NCBI GenBank assembly: GCA_015075405.1 | Contig: JABTUK010000001.1 | Coordinates: 434,001 to 498,000 of the forward strand | Direction of reading: 5' to 3' | Source: Anaerolineales bacterium | GTDB lineage: Bacteria > Chloroflexota > Anaerolineae > 4572-78 > J111 | DNA: 64,000 nt | In this document: positions 22,380 through 29,966 of the stretch, piece by piece | Layout: each line of letters begins with the position of its first letter | How positions within the stretch are numbered: position 1 is the first letter of the stretch | Made by a program: the position numbers and the translations under genes | Notes under the pieces: generated by a model | Seen by the model: only the letters and a program-made list of their open reading frames with translations | The model's database searches: none | What the model was told of the DNA's origin: nothing

Positions 22380-23852
22380 ATGTCCGAGACCTCAGCCATC
22401 ATCCAACGAGTCTGGAACTACTGCCACATTTTGCGCGATGACGGCGTTTCCTACGGCGATTACCTGGAGCAGTTAACCTACCTACTCTTCCTCAAAATGG
22501 CCGGTGAGCGCGATCCTGCCGGAATCATTCCCCCTGAATTGAGTTGGGCCAGTCTGATCAACTTAAAGGGCGACGCGCTAAACCACCATTATCAACATAT
22601 CCTGGCCGAATTGGGCCGGGGGACAGGGCTGGTGGCCGCCATCTTTCGCCAGGCCCGGAGCAAAATCAGCGATTCGGCCAAGCTGGAGCGGCTGCTAAGG
22701 CTGATTGACCAGGAAAGCTGGACCGGCCTCAGCCTTGATGTGAAAGCAGCGATTTATGAGGGATTGCTGGAAAAACATGCCCAAGATACTCGTTCGGGCG
22801 CGGGCCAATACTTTACCCCCCGCCCGCTTATCCAGGCCATTGTCGAGGTCATGCAGCCAGCCCCCGGCCAGCGCATCGCCGACCCAGCGGCGGGCGCCGG
22901 CGGCTTTTTGCTGGCTGCGTATGAATTCATTCTCAAACACCATTCCCCCCTAACGCCAGCAGCTTTGCGCCATCTGCGCCGTGAGAGTTTGCGCGGCTGG
23001 GAAATTGTGGACGCTACCGCCAGGCTGTGCCTGATGAACCTTTACCTGCATGGCATTGGGGTAGACTCGCCGGACAGTCCGCTTGTTGCCGGCGACAGCT
23101 TATTGGCCCACCCCAACGAGTGGTTTGACCTGGTGCTGACCAACCCGCCCTTTGGCAAAAAGAGCAGCACTACCTTTACCACCGTTACCCCTTCTCCCGC
23201 GCCGGAGTCTCGGACGGTCATCCGGCCTGATTTTTGGGCTGCGACCCGCAACAAACAGCTCAACTTCTTGCAGCATATCAGAACGCTGCTCAAACCGGGA
23301 GGCAAAGCAGCCGTTGTTGTGCCCGACAACGTGCTGTTTGAAGGCGGCGCGGGGGAAGTCATTCGCCGCGAATTGCTGCGCACTGCCGACGTACACACCT
23401 TATTACGCCTGCCAACCGGCATTTTTTACGCAGCGGGGATCAAAGCCAACGTCCTCTTTTTTGATGCTAGACCGGTCAGTGCAACCCCTCAAACCCAGGC
23501 GTTGTGGATTTACGACCTGCGCACCGGCCAAAACTTCACCCTCAAGCAAAACCCCCTCACCCGCGCCGATTTGGACGACTTTGTGGCCTGCTTCAACCCG
23601 GCCAACCGCTACACTCGTACCCCCACCTGGTCGCCGGAAAATTCGCAGGGCCGCTGGCGCTGTTATCCCTACGAGGCGCTGCTGGCCCGCGACCGAGTCA
23701 ATCTGGACATTTTCTGGCTGGACGACAAAAGCCATGCAGAAACGGCTGCTCCGCCTGATCTTGACCAATTGGCCCTGGAAATTGTCGAGGATTTGGAAGC
23801 GGCGCTGGCGCAGTTTCGGAACATCACTAACGATTTGGGGAAGAAGGTATGA
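22380..23852 (+). CDS. hsdM: Orphan type I DNA methyltransferase M subunit (HsdM-like)
   Basis: The protein has 490 residues. An N-terminal HsdM helical domain (IIQRVWNYCHILRDDGVSYGDYLEQLTYLLFLKMAGER) is followed by GQYFTPRPLIQAIVEVMQP. AdoMet motif I is ADPAAGAGGFLLAAYEF and the catalytic motif IV NPPFG, as in N6-adenine methylases. No hsdS or hsdR is next to it, so it either acts with subunits encoded elsewhere or is solitary. A GGGAG site precedes the ATG. Its stop lies 6 bp before a duplicated tRNA-Val 3' end. Confidence 0.9.
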   Translation: MSETSAIIQRVWNYCHILRDDGVSYGDYLEQLTYLLFLKMAGERDPAGIIPPELSWASLINLKGDALNHHYQHILAELGRGTGLVAAIFRQARSKISDSAKLERLLRLIDQESWTGLSLDVKAAIYEGLLEKHAQDTRSGAGQYFTPRPLIQAIVEVMQPAPGQRIADPAAGAGGFLLAAYEFILKHHSPLTPAALRHLRRESLRGWEIVDATARLCLMNLYLHGIGVDSPDSPLVAGDSLLAHPNEWFDLVLTNPPFGKKSSTTFTTVTPSPAPESRTVIRPDFWAATRNKQLNFLQHIRTLLKPGGKAAVVVPDNVLFEGGAGEVIRRELLRTADVHTLLRLPTGIFYAAGIKANVLFFDARPVSATPQTQALWIYDLRTGQNFTLKQNPLTRADLDDFVACFNPANRYTRTPTWSPENSQGRWRCYPYEALLARDRVNLDIFWLDDKSHAETAAPPDLDQLALEIVEDLEAALAQFRNITNDLGKKV

Positions 23853-23858
23853 GTATGG

Positions 23859-23881
23859 AGGTGGGCAGTACAAGACTCGAA
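23859..23881 (-). repeat. Duplicated 3' end of tRNA-Val (attachment-site-like direct repeat, left)
   Basis: The 23 bp here are identical to 24819-24841, the 3' end of the tRNA-Val gene (T-loop half, acceptor strand and 2 bp beyond). The two copies are in the same orientation and exactly 960 bp apart. Confidence 0.85.
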
Positions 23882-23905
23882 AGTGCCACCATATACGGTG
23901 GCACT
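23880..23905. terminator. Hairpin between hsdM and hicA
   Basis: AAGTGCCACC and GGTGGCACTT pair perfectly around a 6-nt loop and run into a short T tract. It may terminate hsdM, or be an operator for hicAB, since an AT-rich promoter-like stretch follows directly. Confidence 0.55.
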
Positions 23906-23941
23906 TTTGGCGAAAATATACTATTTTGGTATCATGTACCC

Positions 23942-24196
23942 ATGACTCAACAGGAAAAATTGCGCCGGCGGCTGGAGCAAAACCCTAAAACCGTTCGCTT
24001 TGAGGATATAGACCGCCTGCTGCAAGCCCACGGTTTTCAGGTGCGCCAGCCACGCAGCGGCAGCAACCACCACTTTTACAAACGCGGCCAGATTGCCGTT
24101 TCGGTGCCCCGCCGCCGGCCTTACGTTTTGCCAATTTACGTTAAACTGGTTTTGGAAGCTATAGATCGGGCAGAAAAAGAGGCTAACAATGACTGA
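23942..24196 (+). CDS. hicA: HicA-family mRNA interferase toxin
   Basis: The protein has 84 residues from the ATG at 23942. The double-stranded RNA-binding-like fold shows the catalytic His in PRSGSNHHFYKRGQ and the closing VPRRRPYVLPIYVKLVLEAIDRA. HicA toxins cleave mRNA and are blocked by HicB. It overlaps hicB by 8 bp. A longer frame from 23849 would run through the duplicated tRNA segment and hairpin and is rejected. Confidence 0.88.
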   Translation: MTQQEKLRRRLEQNPKTVRFEDIDRLLQAHGFQVRQPRSGSNHHFYKRGQIAVSVPRRRPYVLPIYVKLVLEAIDRAEKEANND

Positions 24197-24569
24197 GAAG
24201 AATTTGGATTATTATCTAACCCTGCCCTACCCCATTCGAATTTACCCCGAACCGGATGGCAGCGGCTACACCGCCGAAGTGGTTGACCTGCCGGGCTGTA
24301 TTACTTGCGCCGACACCCTACCAGAGCTTTGGGATTTGATCGAAGACGCCAAGCGCGGCTGGCTGGAACTGGCCCTGGCTGATGGAAATCCTATCCCCGA
24401 ACCTTCCTTACCTGCGGTTAAGGAGGAGTTAAGTGGTAAATTGACTGTGCGCGTCCCTCGCTCACTGCATCGCAAGCTCATCGAACAGGCTCAACGCGAA
24501 GGCGTTAGCCTTAATCAGTTCATCAATGCAAGCCTGGCTGAAACCATTGGCCTCAAACGGACCGCTTGA
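24189..24569 (+). CDS. hicB: HicB-family antitoxin with C-terminal ribbon-helix-helix
   Basis: The protein has 126 residues. The N-terminal partially degraded RNase H fold (PIRIYPEPDGSGYTAEVVDLPGCITCADTLPELWDLIEDAKRGWLE) binds HicA. The C-terminal KLTVRVPRSLHRKLIEQAQREGVSLNQFINASLAE is an Arc-type RHH DNA-binding domain for autorepression. Order toxin then antitoxin, as usual for hicAB. The module lies inside the 960-bp segment bounded by tRNA-Val 3' ends. Confidence 0.9.
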   Translation: MTEKNLDYYLTLPYPIRIYPEPDGSGYTAEVVDLPGCITCADTLPELWDLIEDAKRGWLELALADGNPIPEPSLPAVKEELSGKLTVRVPRSLHRKLIEQAQREGVSLNQFINASLAETIGLKRTA

Positions 24570-24579
24570 ATAGCTATAG

Positions 24580-24726
24580 TTCTCTGCAGAAAGTGGAAGG
24601 ATTTTGATACCCCTTTGTGGCTAAATGGATGGCGCATTATTTATCGAGTAGACGATGACGTTCAAAGTGTTTTCATCTTGGCTGTGCGGCGTAAAGCCGG
24701 GCCGGAAACGCACGAGGGTTTAGAAT
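24580..24726 (+). pseudogene. RelE/ParE-like toxin C-terminal remnant
   Basis: A frame without a start reads KDFDTPLWLNGWRIIYRVDD, then VFILAVRRKAGPETHEGLE and a TAA at about 24724. W-R-I-I-Y-R-V followed by a hydrophobic strand and basic residues is the C-terminal pattern of RelE/ParE toxins. The N-terminal half and any antitoxin are missing. Confidence 0.5.
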
Positions 24727-24766
24727 AAAAATCCCGTTACCAGTCGCATTGTCTCCACTTTGAACA

Positions 24767-24800
24767 AAAAACCCTGCCACTTTTGGCAGGGTTTTGTTTT
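24767..24800. terminator. Bidirectional rho-independent terminator
   Basis: ACCCTGCCA and TGGCAGGGT form a strong stem, with A-run before and T-run after. It separates the hicAB segment from the tRNA gene. Confidence 0.85.
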
Positions 24801-24821
24801 TGGGCAGGACAACCAATCAGG

Positions 24822-24895
24822 TGGGCAGTACAAGACTCGAACTTGTGACCTCCTCGGTGTAAGCGAGGCGCTCTAACCAACTGAGCTAACCGCCC
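24822..24895 (-). tRNA. tRNA-Val (anticodon UAC)
   Basis: On the minus strand the cloverleaf is complete. The acceptor GGGCGGT pairs with ACTGCCC (one G-T pair). The D arm is GCTCAGTTGGTTAGAGC, the anticodon stem CCTCG/CGAGG encloses loop CTTACAC (anticodon TAC), and the T arm ACAAG/CTTGT encloses TTCGAGT. Discriminator A; CCA is not encoded. Its last 21 nt are duplicated at 23861. Confidence 0.95.
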
Positions 24896-24928
24896 GAAGC
24901 AGTTAAATTATACCAAAAGAGCCTGAAT

Positions 24929-25050
24929 TCAGCGAATCGATGAATGAGCGAATGGCGAATAAGTGAATGGCGAATGGTGGGTAACAAATGGGAAATCATA
25001 AACCTTTAACTTTCCAACTTCCCACCTTCCAACCTTCCACCCCTCTCTCC
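24929..25050. repeat. Heptamer-like repeat tract (gcgaatg / ttccaac units)
   Basis: Degenerate period-7 units GCGAATG, then CTTCCAA/CTTCCCA units, fill the gap between the tRNA and the glycosidase gene. No gene is visible here. Confidence 0.65.
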
Positions 25051-25089
25051 ACGTTTGCCCCTCCTTGACCGTTACAGTAAAATCCACCT

Positions 25090-26856
25090 GTGAAACCTCA
25101 AACCCTCATCATCAGCCTGATGATACTTCTGCTGGCTGTTGGGGCCGCTTTTTTTAGCCGGACCTGGTGGCACAGAACCCTATTCAACCTGACCGGCGAA
25201 GAGTCAACCCTGCCCCAAATCTCCGGGGTTATCCAGTACGGGTTGACCCGTCTTCAGCCACCGCTGCAAACCGCCGATGATACGCCGGTGCAGTACGCCG
25301 ATGTCAATCCGTATGGCATCAATACCTTTCTGCAAAATGAAGTCGAACCGGCCAAGCGGGAAAAAGCCATGCAGATGATTGCCGCAGCCGGTTTCAAATG
25401 GATTCGGCAGGAGTTCCCCTGGCAAGACATCGAAATTCACGGCAAGGGCGATTTTGAAGACCGCCGTCACAAGCCGTACCAATCGGCCTGGAACAAATAC
25501 GACCAGATTGTGGAATTGGCCGAGAAATATGATATTAAAATCATGGCCCGCCTTAGCACGCCGCCCAGTTGGTCGCGGGCGTTAACGGATACCGTCGGCA
25601 CGTTTGCCCCGCCAGACAATTACGGCGACTACGGCGATTTTGTCGAAGCCGTGGCGACCCGCTACCGGGGCCGCATCCCCGCTTATCAAATCTGGAACGA
25701 GGCCAATATCTACCCGGAGTGGGGCGTCTACCCCATCAATGCTGAAGAATACACGGCGCTGCTCAAAGAAGGTTACACCCGCGTCAAAGCCGCCGACCCT
25801 GACGCTATCGTAGTGATGGGCGCGCTGGCAGCTACCATCGAGTTAGACCGGATGCGCCGCTATGACGCCAACGGCCAGCCGACCAGCCCCGGCGGCTTGA
25901 GCGATGTGCTTTTTTTGCAGCAAATGTACAACGCCGGAGCCGCACCCTATTTTGATGTGCTGGCCATGCAGGGTTACGGCCTCTGGAGCGGCCCCACCGA
26001 CCGGCGCATGCAGCCGCGTGTGCTCAACTTCTCCCGCCCGCTCTATGTGCGCGATGTGATGGTCCGCAATGGCGACGCCCATAAAGCCATCTGGTTGAGC
26101 GAATTAAGCTGGAACGCCGTGCCGCCGGAAAGCGGTATCCCCCCCGTGTATGGACAGGTTACGCCGGAGCAGCAGGGCCGTTACGCTGCCCTGGCCTATG
26201 AGCGGATGGAGCGCGAGTGGCCCTGGCTGGGCGTCGGGTTTTATTGGTTTTTCAAGCAGGCCGACGACCGAGAGCGGGCCAGCAATCCCCAGTATTACTT
26301 CCGCATGGTCGAGCCGGATTTTACGCCTATGCCCGTTTATGCGGCGATGAAAGAAAAAGCCACTGCGCCGCCGCTGGTCTATGCCGGCTGGCATCAGGCC
26401 GGTCACTGGGCCATTACTTACGAGGGCGATTGGCAAACGGTCGAACAGCCTGAGGCAACTTTTGGGGACGCACTGGCTACGAATCAAATTGGGGCAGCGG
26501 CCAGCTTCACCTTTGAAGGCAGCAGCCTCGATTTGGCAGTACTCCCCAGTGAGGGCCGGCTGAGCGTGCAACTTGACCAGGAAACACCCATTGAAATTGA
26601 CTTGAATATCCTCAAATCTACCATTGACCCGCCTGAAATCGTAAATCGTAAATCGAAAATCGTAAATCTGGCTCATACATTACCTCAGGGCTTGCACGAG
26701 GTCAGGCTCGAAGTTGTCGGAGGGCCGGTCATTATTGATGGGTTTATTGTGGAAAATCGGCCCAGTCTCACCCTCAATCGGGTGGGCAGCGCGATGATGG
26801 TGCTGGCAACGCTGGTCGGAGTGTGGCTGTGGTGGCGGCAGCGAGGCAAAGGTTAG
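25090..26856 (+). CDS. Membrane-anchored glycoside hydrolase (clan A, GH39/GH5-like)
   Basis: The protein has 588 residues from GTG 25090. An N-terminal signal anchor (about 5-25) is followed by a TIM-barrel. The acid/base Glu lies in AYQIWNEANIYPEWG (about 205) and the nucleophile Glu in AIWLSELSWNAVP (about 340), as in clan GH-A retaining enzymes. A C-terminal beta domain (about 430-560) precedes a transmembrane helix and a WWRQRGKG tail, so the enzyme is tethered outside. A heptamer repeat (26637-26667) is translated as EIVNRKSKIVN in the beta domain. Substrate unknown. Confidence 0.75.
   Translation: MKPQTLIISLMILLLAVGAAFFSRTWWHRTLFNLTGEESTLPQISGVIQYGLTRLQPPLQTADDTPVQYADVNPYGINTFLQNEVEPAKREKAMQMIAAAGFKWIRQEFPWQDIEIHGKGDFEDRRHKPYQSAWNKYDQIVELAEKYDIKIMARLSTPPSWSRALTDTVGTFAPPDNYGDYGDFVEAVATRYRGRIPAYQIWNEANIYPEWGVYPINAEEYTALLKEGYTRVKAADPDAIVVMGALAATIELDRMRRYDANGQPTSPGGLSDVLFLQQMYNAGAAPYFDVLAMQGYGLWSGPTDRRMQPRVLNFSRPLYVRDVMVRNGDAHKAIWLSELSWNAVPPESGIPPVYGQVTPEQQGRYAALAYERMEREWPWLGVGFYWFFKQADDRERASNPQYYFRMVEPDFTPMPVYAAMKEKATAPPLVYAGWHQAGHWAITYEGDWQTVEQPEATFGDALATNQIGAAASFTFEGSSLDLAVLPSEGRLSVQLDQETPIEIDLNILKSTIDPPEIVNRKSKIVNLAHTLPQGLHEVRLEVVGGPVIIDGFIVENRPSLTLNRVGSAMMVLATLVGVWLWWRQRGKG
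26637..26667. repeat. Intragenic heptamer repeat (cgtaaat)n
   Basis: Four units of CGTAAAT/CGAAAAT within the glycosidase frame. The same unit forms the intergenic array at 45033-45105. Confidence 0.85.
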
Positions 26857-26927
26857 CATCTTATCGAGTCAATTTCTTGTACATTGCACATGAAGGTTTA
26901 TCTCGAAGAAATAAGAGGACATAACTT

Positions 26928-26971
26928 TCTTATTTCTTATTTCTTATTTCTTATTTCTTATTTCTTTCTTA
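26928..26971. repeat. Heptamer repeat (cttattt)n
   Basis: About six near-perfect CTTATTT units directly before the first lycopene cyclase-like gene. The frame is open through it (LISYFLFLISYFFL), so a longer N-terminus starting at 26884 cannot be excluded. Confidence 0.85.
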
Positions 26972-26982
26972 TTTGGGGCTGC

Positions 26983-27294
26983 ATGTTTGGAAAAATAACC
27001 TATCTTATCTGGTTGGCCCTGTTCATCGGACTGCCGCTGCTGTTGATGGTTTGGCGCTGGCCGCAGCGGTTGTGGCGGCAGCGGCGCGCCCTGGCGCTGA
27101 CCGGGTTGGGATCGCTGGTGGGCGGGTGGGCCTGGGACGCCCTGGCGGTGCGCTGGGGCATTTGGTATTTCGACCCGGCGAATATGGTCAACCTGTGGTT
27201 TTTGGGCCTGCCCCTGGAAGAGTGGCTCTGGTTCACCGGCGTCAGCTTGATGTTTGGGGCGCTGACGGTTGTGCTTGTGGGAGAACAGATATAA
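26983..27294 (+). CDS. Lycopene cyclase domain protein, first half (CrtYc-like)
   Basis: About 103 residues from the ATG at 26983, with three hydrophobic helices. WDALAVRWGIWYFDPANMVNLWFLGLPLEEWLWF carries the Y/W-x-F-D-P and P-x-E-E motifs of heterodimeric CrtYc/CrtYd-type lycopene cyclases and of fungal/archaeal CarR-type domains. Such cyclases close beta or epsilon rings on lycopene in the membrane and need two homologous halves. The second half lies 232 bp downstream. No crtB or crtI is in the window. Confidence 0.7.
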   Translation: MFGKITYLIWLALFIGLPLLLMVWRWPQRLWRQRRALALTGLGSLVGGWAWDALAVRWGIWYFDPANMVNLWFLGLPLEEWLWFTGVSLMFGALTVVLVGEQI

Positions 27295-27307
27295 GCCGGT
27301 TATCGGT

Positions 27308-27345
27308 GACCAGTAAACAGTGATCAGTAAACAGTCTGACTACTG
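27308..27345. repeat. Repeat (cagtaaacagtgat)n
   Basis: Two copies of a 14-bp unit (CAGTAAACAGTGAT), itself two diverged heptamers. Confidence 0.7.
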
Positions 27346-27390
27346 ACAACTCAATGTCATTAAGTTAAGCCGGAAAACCGCATCCTGAGT

Positions 27391-27493
27391 AGCGCGAAAC
27401 GAAGTGGAGCGCGTATCGAAGGATGCAGGTTGGCGACGACTCCCTGACGGCGCAGCACCCTTCGATACGGTTCGCTCCGCTCACCTACTCAGG
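27391..27493. repeat. MITE-like element, family D
   Basis: Termini CCTGAGTAG and CTACTCAGG are inverted repeats, with inner arms gtatcgaaggatgc and gcacccttcgatac. It lies between the two lycopene cyclase-like genes. Confidence 0.8.
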
Positions 27494-27526
27494 CTGCTGC
27501 CCGTTATCCTTGTCAAAGAGAGGTTC

Positions 27527-27850
27527 ATGCCCGAACAATTCTCCTACCTGTTGATGCTGATTGCCTTTGGCCTGCTGTTTCACGGCATTCTGTGGGCGCG
27601 AAATGGGCCATTTTTGTGGAGCCGGCGAGGCGTCATTTTGAAAGTTGTGCTGGTAGCCGAACTCTGGATGTTCATCACCGACCCCATCGGCGGTTATTGG
27701 CGAACCTGGTTTTTTGACCCCGACAAGGTTTTGGGCATCTGGTTCTGGCAGGTGATGCCGCTGGAGGATTTGCTGGGGATTGCCGTCACCAGCAGCGCCG
27801 CCGCCTGCGCCGTGCTGGTTTTTGGCTACAGCCCACGCCGGTGGGTGTAG
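27527..27850 (+). CDS. Lycopene cyclase domain protein, second half (CrtYd-like)
   Basis: 107 residues from the ATG at 27527 (AGAGAGG upstream). Three hydrophobic helices include WRTWFFDPDKVLGIWFWQVMPLEDLLG, again with F-D-P and P-L-E-D motifs. It is homologous in layout to the upstream gene, supporting a two-subunit membrane enzyme. A MITE and repeats now separate the two genes, so the operon may have been loosened. Activity on lycopene is inferred from family only. Confidence 0.7.
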   Translation: MPEQFSYLLMLIAFGLLFHGILWARNGPFLWSRRGVILKVVLVAELWMFITDPIGGYWRTWFFDPDKVLGIWFWQVMPLEDLLGIAVTSSAAACAVLVFGYSPRRWV

Positions 27851-27925
27851 GATTGGAGGGTTGGATGGTTGGATGGTTGGAAGATTGGTCATTTTTTCCA
27901 GCCTTCCAACCCTCCAGCCTTCCCT
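27851..27925. repeat. Inverted heptamer repeat (gttggat)n
   Basis: GTTGGAT units are followed by TTCCAAC/CCTCCAG units of opposite sense. It sits between the convergent crtYd-like and mltG genes and may act as a two-way terminator. Confidence 0.75.
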
Positions 27926-27930
27926 TTTTC

Positions 27931-29118
27931 TCACTGCCCCAAATACACCGCCACATTCTGCAAATGCTCGTCATAAGTGGTTGCAAAGACGTGCTGGCCA
28001 CCCTCGCACTGCGGTCGCTGGCAGACAAAAAAGTAGTAATTGCTGGTCGCAGGTTGGAGAACCGCCATAATCGAATCCAGGTTAGGACTGGCAATCGGTC
28101 CGGGCGGCAGGCCGGGGTAAAGATAGGTGTTGTAGGGGGAGTTGACCCGGTTGTACTCGTCCAGGCGCATGGGCGTTTTCCACCACTGGTCGCTGCCCCA
28201 TTGGTAGCCCAGGGCGTACTGCACGGTTGGGTCGGCCTGGAGCAGGGGGTAAGGACTGCCAGGGGCCAGCCGGTTGAGATAAACGCTGGCAATAAAAGGC
28301 TTTTCCGCCGCAATCGCCGTTTCACGCTCCACAATCGAAGCCAGGGTTAACACCTGATAAAAGGTCAGGCCGCGCTGCTGGGCCAGGCTCAAAACATTGG
28401 AGGGAAGTTGAGCGGCCATGGTATCGAGCATCCGCGCTATCAAATCGGCCGGATTGGCTCCATCGGGCAGGGGATAGGTTCCTGGAAAAAGGTAGCCCTC
28501 ATAAGATTGGCCGGGAGGACGGTCGGCCAGGAGCGGGTGGCTCACAATAACGCCCTCGCGGGCCTGGCGGAGAAACAGCGCGCCGTCCATCAATTCATTG
28601 TCGGTCAGGTGTTGGGCCAGTTGCTCCATGCGCCAGCCGGACGGCACATTGACCACCAGTTGAGCCGAGCGCCCGCGATACAGCGCCGCTCCAATCTGGC
28701 GCATGGTCATATTGCGGCGCAATTGGTACTCGCCGCTTTGCAGCCGGGTATCGAGACCATTGTAGCGCAGCAGTTGGGTAAATAGCTCGGCCTCGCTGAT
28801 TAACCCCAAAGCCTGCAATTTTTGGGCCACGTCCAGCGCGGTTTCCCCTTCGAGAATGGCAAAAGAGACCAGGCTGGGGTCAGTAGACAGCGGCGTATTG
28901 ATTTCGTTGACCCGCGCCTGAAGGATGGGATAAAGTCGCTGGGCTTCGGCGTTAAATGGGGGAAAAGGCCAGGTCGAGCCGGTATCAATCAACAGCGGGG
29001 CCGCATTGTTATTGAGAAGCGCCGGCAGGCGGGTAATCAGCGACACCACCAGGATAACACCGGCCAACAACAACGCGGCTTTAAAAATAAACTTGATCAG
29101 GGCAGCAAGCTGGCTCAT
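27931..29118 (-). CDS. mltG: Endolytic murein transglycosylase MltG
   Basis: The protein has 395 residues. An N-terminal transmembrane helix (about 8-28) precedes a LysM-like segment (FAILEGETALDVAQKLQALGLISEAELF) and the YceG catalytic domain: YEGYLFPGTYPLP, catalytic Glu in LASIVERETAIAAEKPFIASVYLNRL, and LDEYNRVNSPYNTYLYPGLPPGPIASP. The enzyme cuts nascent glycan strands at the membrane and so sets their length. Full length and intact. Confidence 0.93.
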   Translation of the reverse strand: MSQLAALIKFIFKAALLLAGVILVVSLITRLPALLNNNAAPLLIDTGSTWPFPPFNAEAQRLYPILQARVNEINTPLSTDPSLVSFAILEGETALDVAQKLQALGLISEAELFTQLLRYNGLDTRLQSGEYQLRRNMTMRQIGAALYRGRSAQLVVNVPSGWRMEQLAQHLTDNELMDGALFLRQAREGVIVSHPLLADRPPGQSYEGYLFPGTYPLPDGANPADLIARMLDTMAAQLPSNVLSLAQQRGLTFYQVLTLASIVERETAIAAEKPFIASVYLNRLAPGSPYPLLQADPTVQYALGYQWGSDQWWKTPMRLDEYNRVNSPYNTYLYPGLPPGPIASPNLDSIMAVLQPATSNYYFFVCQRPQCEGGQHVFATTYDEHLQNVAVYLGQ

Positions 29119-29132
29119 GGGGGTGATTGAAA

Positions 29133-29227
29133 CTCAGCACATCCGATTTTCGAGGAGTGAGGCACGCCTACGTGCCGAACGGAGCCGCACGAGGGCGTGC
29201 TGGCCCCTCAAATTTGGATTTACTGAG
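29133..29227. repeat. MITE-like element, family B (copy 2)
   Basis: CTCAGCACATCCGATTTTCGAGG-type left end and CCTCAAATTTGGATTTACTGAG-type right end are imperfect inverted repeats. The core carries cacgcctacgtg palindromes shared with the copy at 38284. Confidence 0.8.
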
Positions 29228-29247
29228 ACTATTGTAACACAAATTGT

Positions 29248-29276
29248 TTGACATGCATCTTAATCATGACTATTAT
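29248..29276 (+). promoter_or_regulatory. Strong sigma-70 promoter of def
   Basis: A consensus TTGACA (29248-29253), 17-bp spacer and TATTAT (29271-29276), 28 bp before the ATG. Confidence 0.65.
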
Positions 29277-29303
29277 AACCTCACTTAAGTTTAGAGGACA
29301 GGC

Positions 29304-29849
29304 ATGGCCGTTAGAAAAGTAATTACCCTCAACGACGAACGACTCCGCCAAAAAGCCAAAAAGGTAAAACAATTTACGCCCGCTTTGAAACAACTGGCCG
29401 AAGATATGTTGGAAACGATGCGCGCCAACCAGGGCGTCGGCCTGGCCGGGCCGCAAATTGGGGTGATGCAGCGCATTTTTGTGGCCGAAATCCCGGCCTC
29501 ACGCAGCGGCACAGATGAGCCGCACCCCCAAAGCGGCACGTCCTACATTCTGATCAACCCGGAAATCATCCAAAGCGCCGATGTCTTGGTTGAAGGGCGG
29601 GAAGGGTGCCTCTCTATTCCCACCTGGTACGGCCTGGTCGAGCGGCCCGAATGGGTTGAAGTACGCGCCCAAGACCTGAACGGCAAAAAAATCAAGCTCA
29701 AAGTGGATGATTTGCTGGCCCGTATTTTTCAACACGAGTTAGACCATCTCAACGGAGTCCTGTTTATTGACCATATCAAGGACCGCGAGAAGTTGTGGCA
29801 GGTTTTACCTGAAGAAGAAACAAAAGAAATGACGGAAACGGCTGTTTAA
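29304..29849 (+). CDS. def: Peptide deformylase
   Basis: The protein has 181 residues with all three motifs: GVGLAGPQIG, EGCLSIP (metal-binding Cys) and QHELDHLNG (HExxH with the catalytic Glu). It removes the formyl group from nascent protein N-termini in the cytosol. A loop of about 15 residues (ASRSGTDEPHPQSGT) lies between motif 1 and motif 2. Full length. Methionyl-tRNA formyltransferase is not nearby. Confidence 0.95.
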   Translation: MAVRKVITLNDERLRQKAKKVKQFTPALKQLAEDMLETMRANQGVGLAGPQIGVMQRIFVAEIPASRSGTDEPHPQSGTSYILINPEIIQSADVLVEGREGCLSIPTWYGLVERPEWVEVRAQDLNGKKIKLKVDDLLARIFQHELDHLNGVLFIDHIKDREKLWQVLPEEETKEMTETAV

Positions 29850-29885
29850 AATATAGTCCTCACGAAAAGTTTTACTTCCAAAACA

Positions 29886-29932
29886 AGTAGCAGGGTAGCA
29901 AAGTAGTAAACCTGCTACTTGCTACCTTGCTA
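29886..29932. repeat. Inverted repeat of gtagcag-type units
   Basis: GTAGCAGGGTAGCAAAGTAGTA is mirrored by CTGCTACTTGCTACCTTGCTA. It can form a hairpin between def and aceE. Confidence 0.85.
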
Positions 29933-29966
29933 GTTTTTAAGCGCCTTAAAAGGGGATTTAGTCAAA

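Noticed and set aside
23849..23941. Longer N-terminus for HicA
   Set aside because: The extra 31 codons would translate the duplicated tRNA end and a hairpin; the internal ATG at 23942 gives the normal HicA length.
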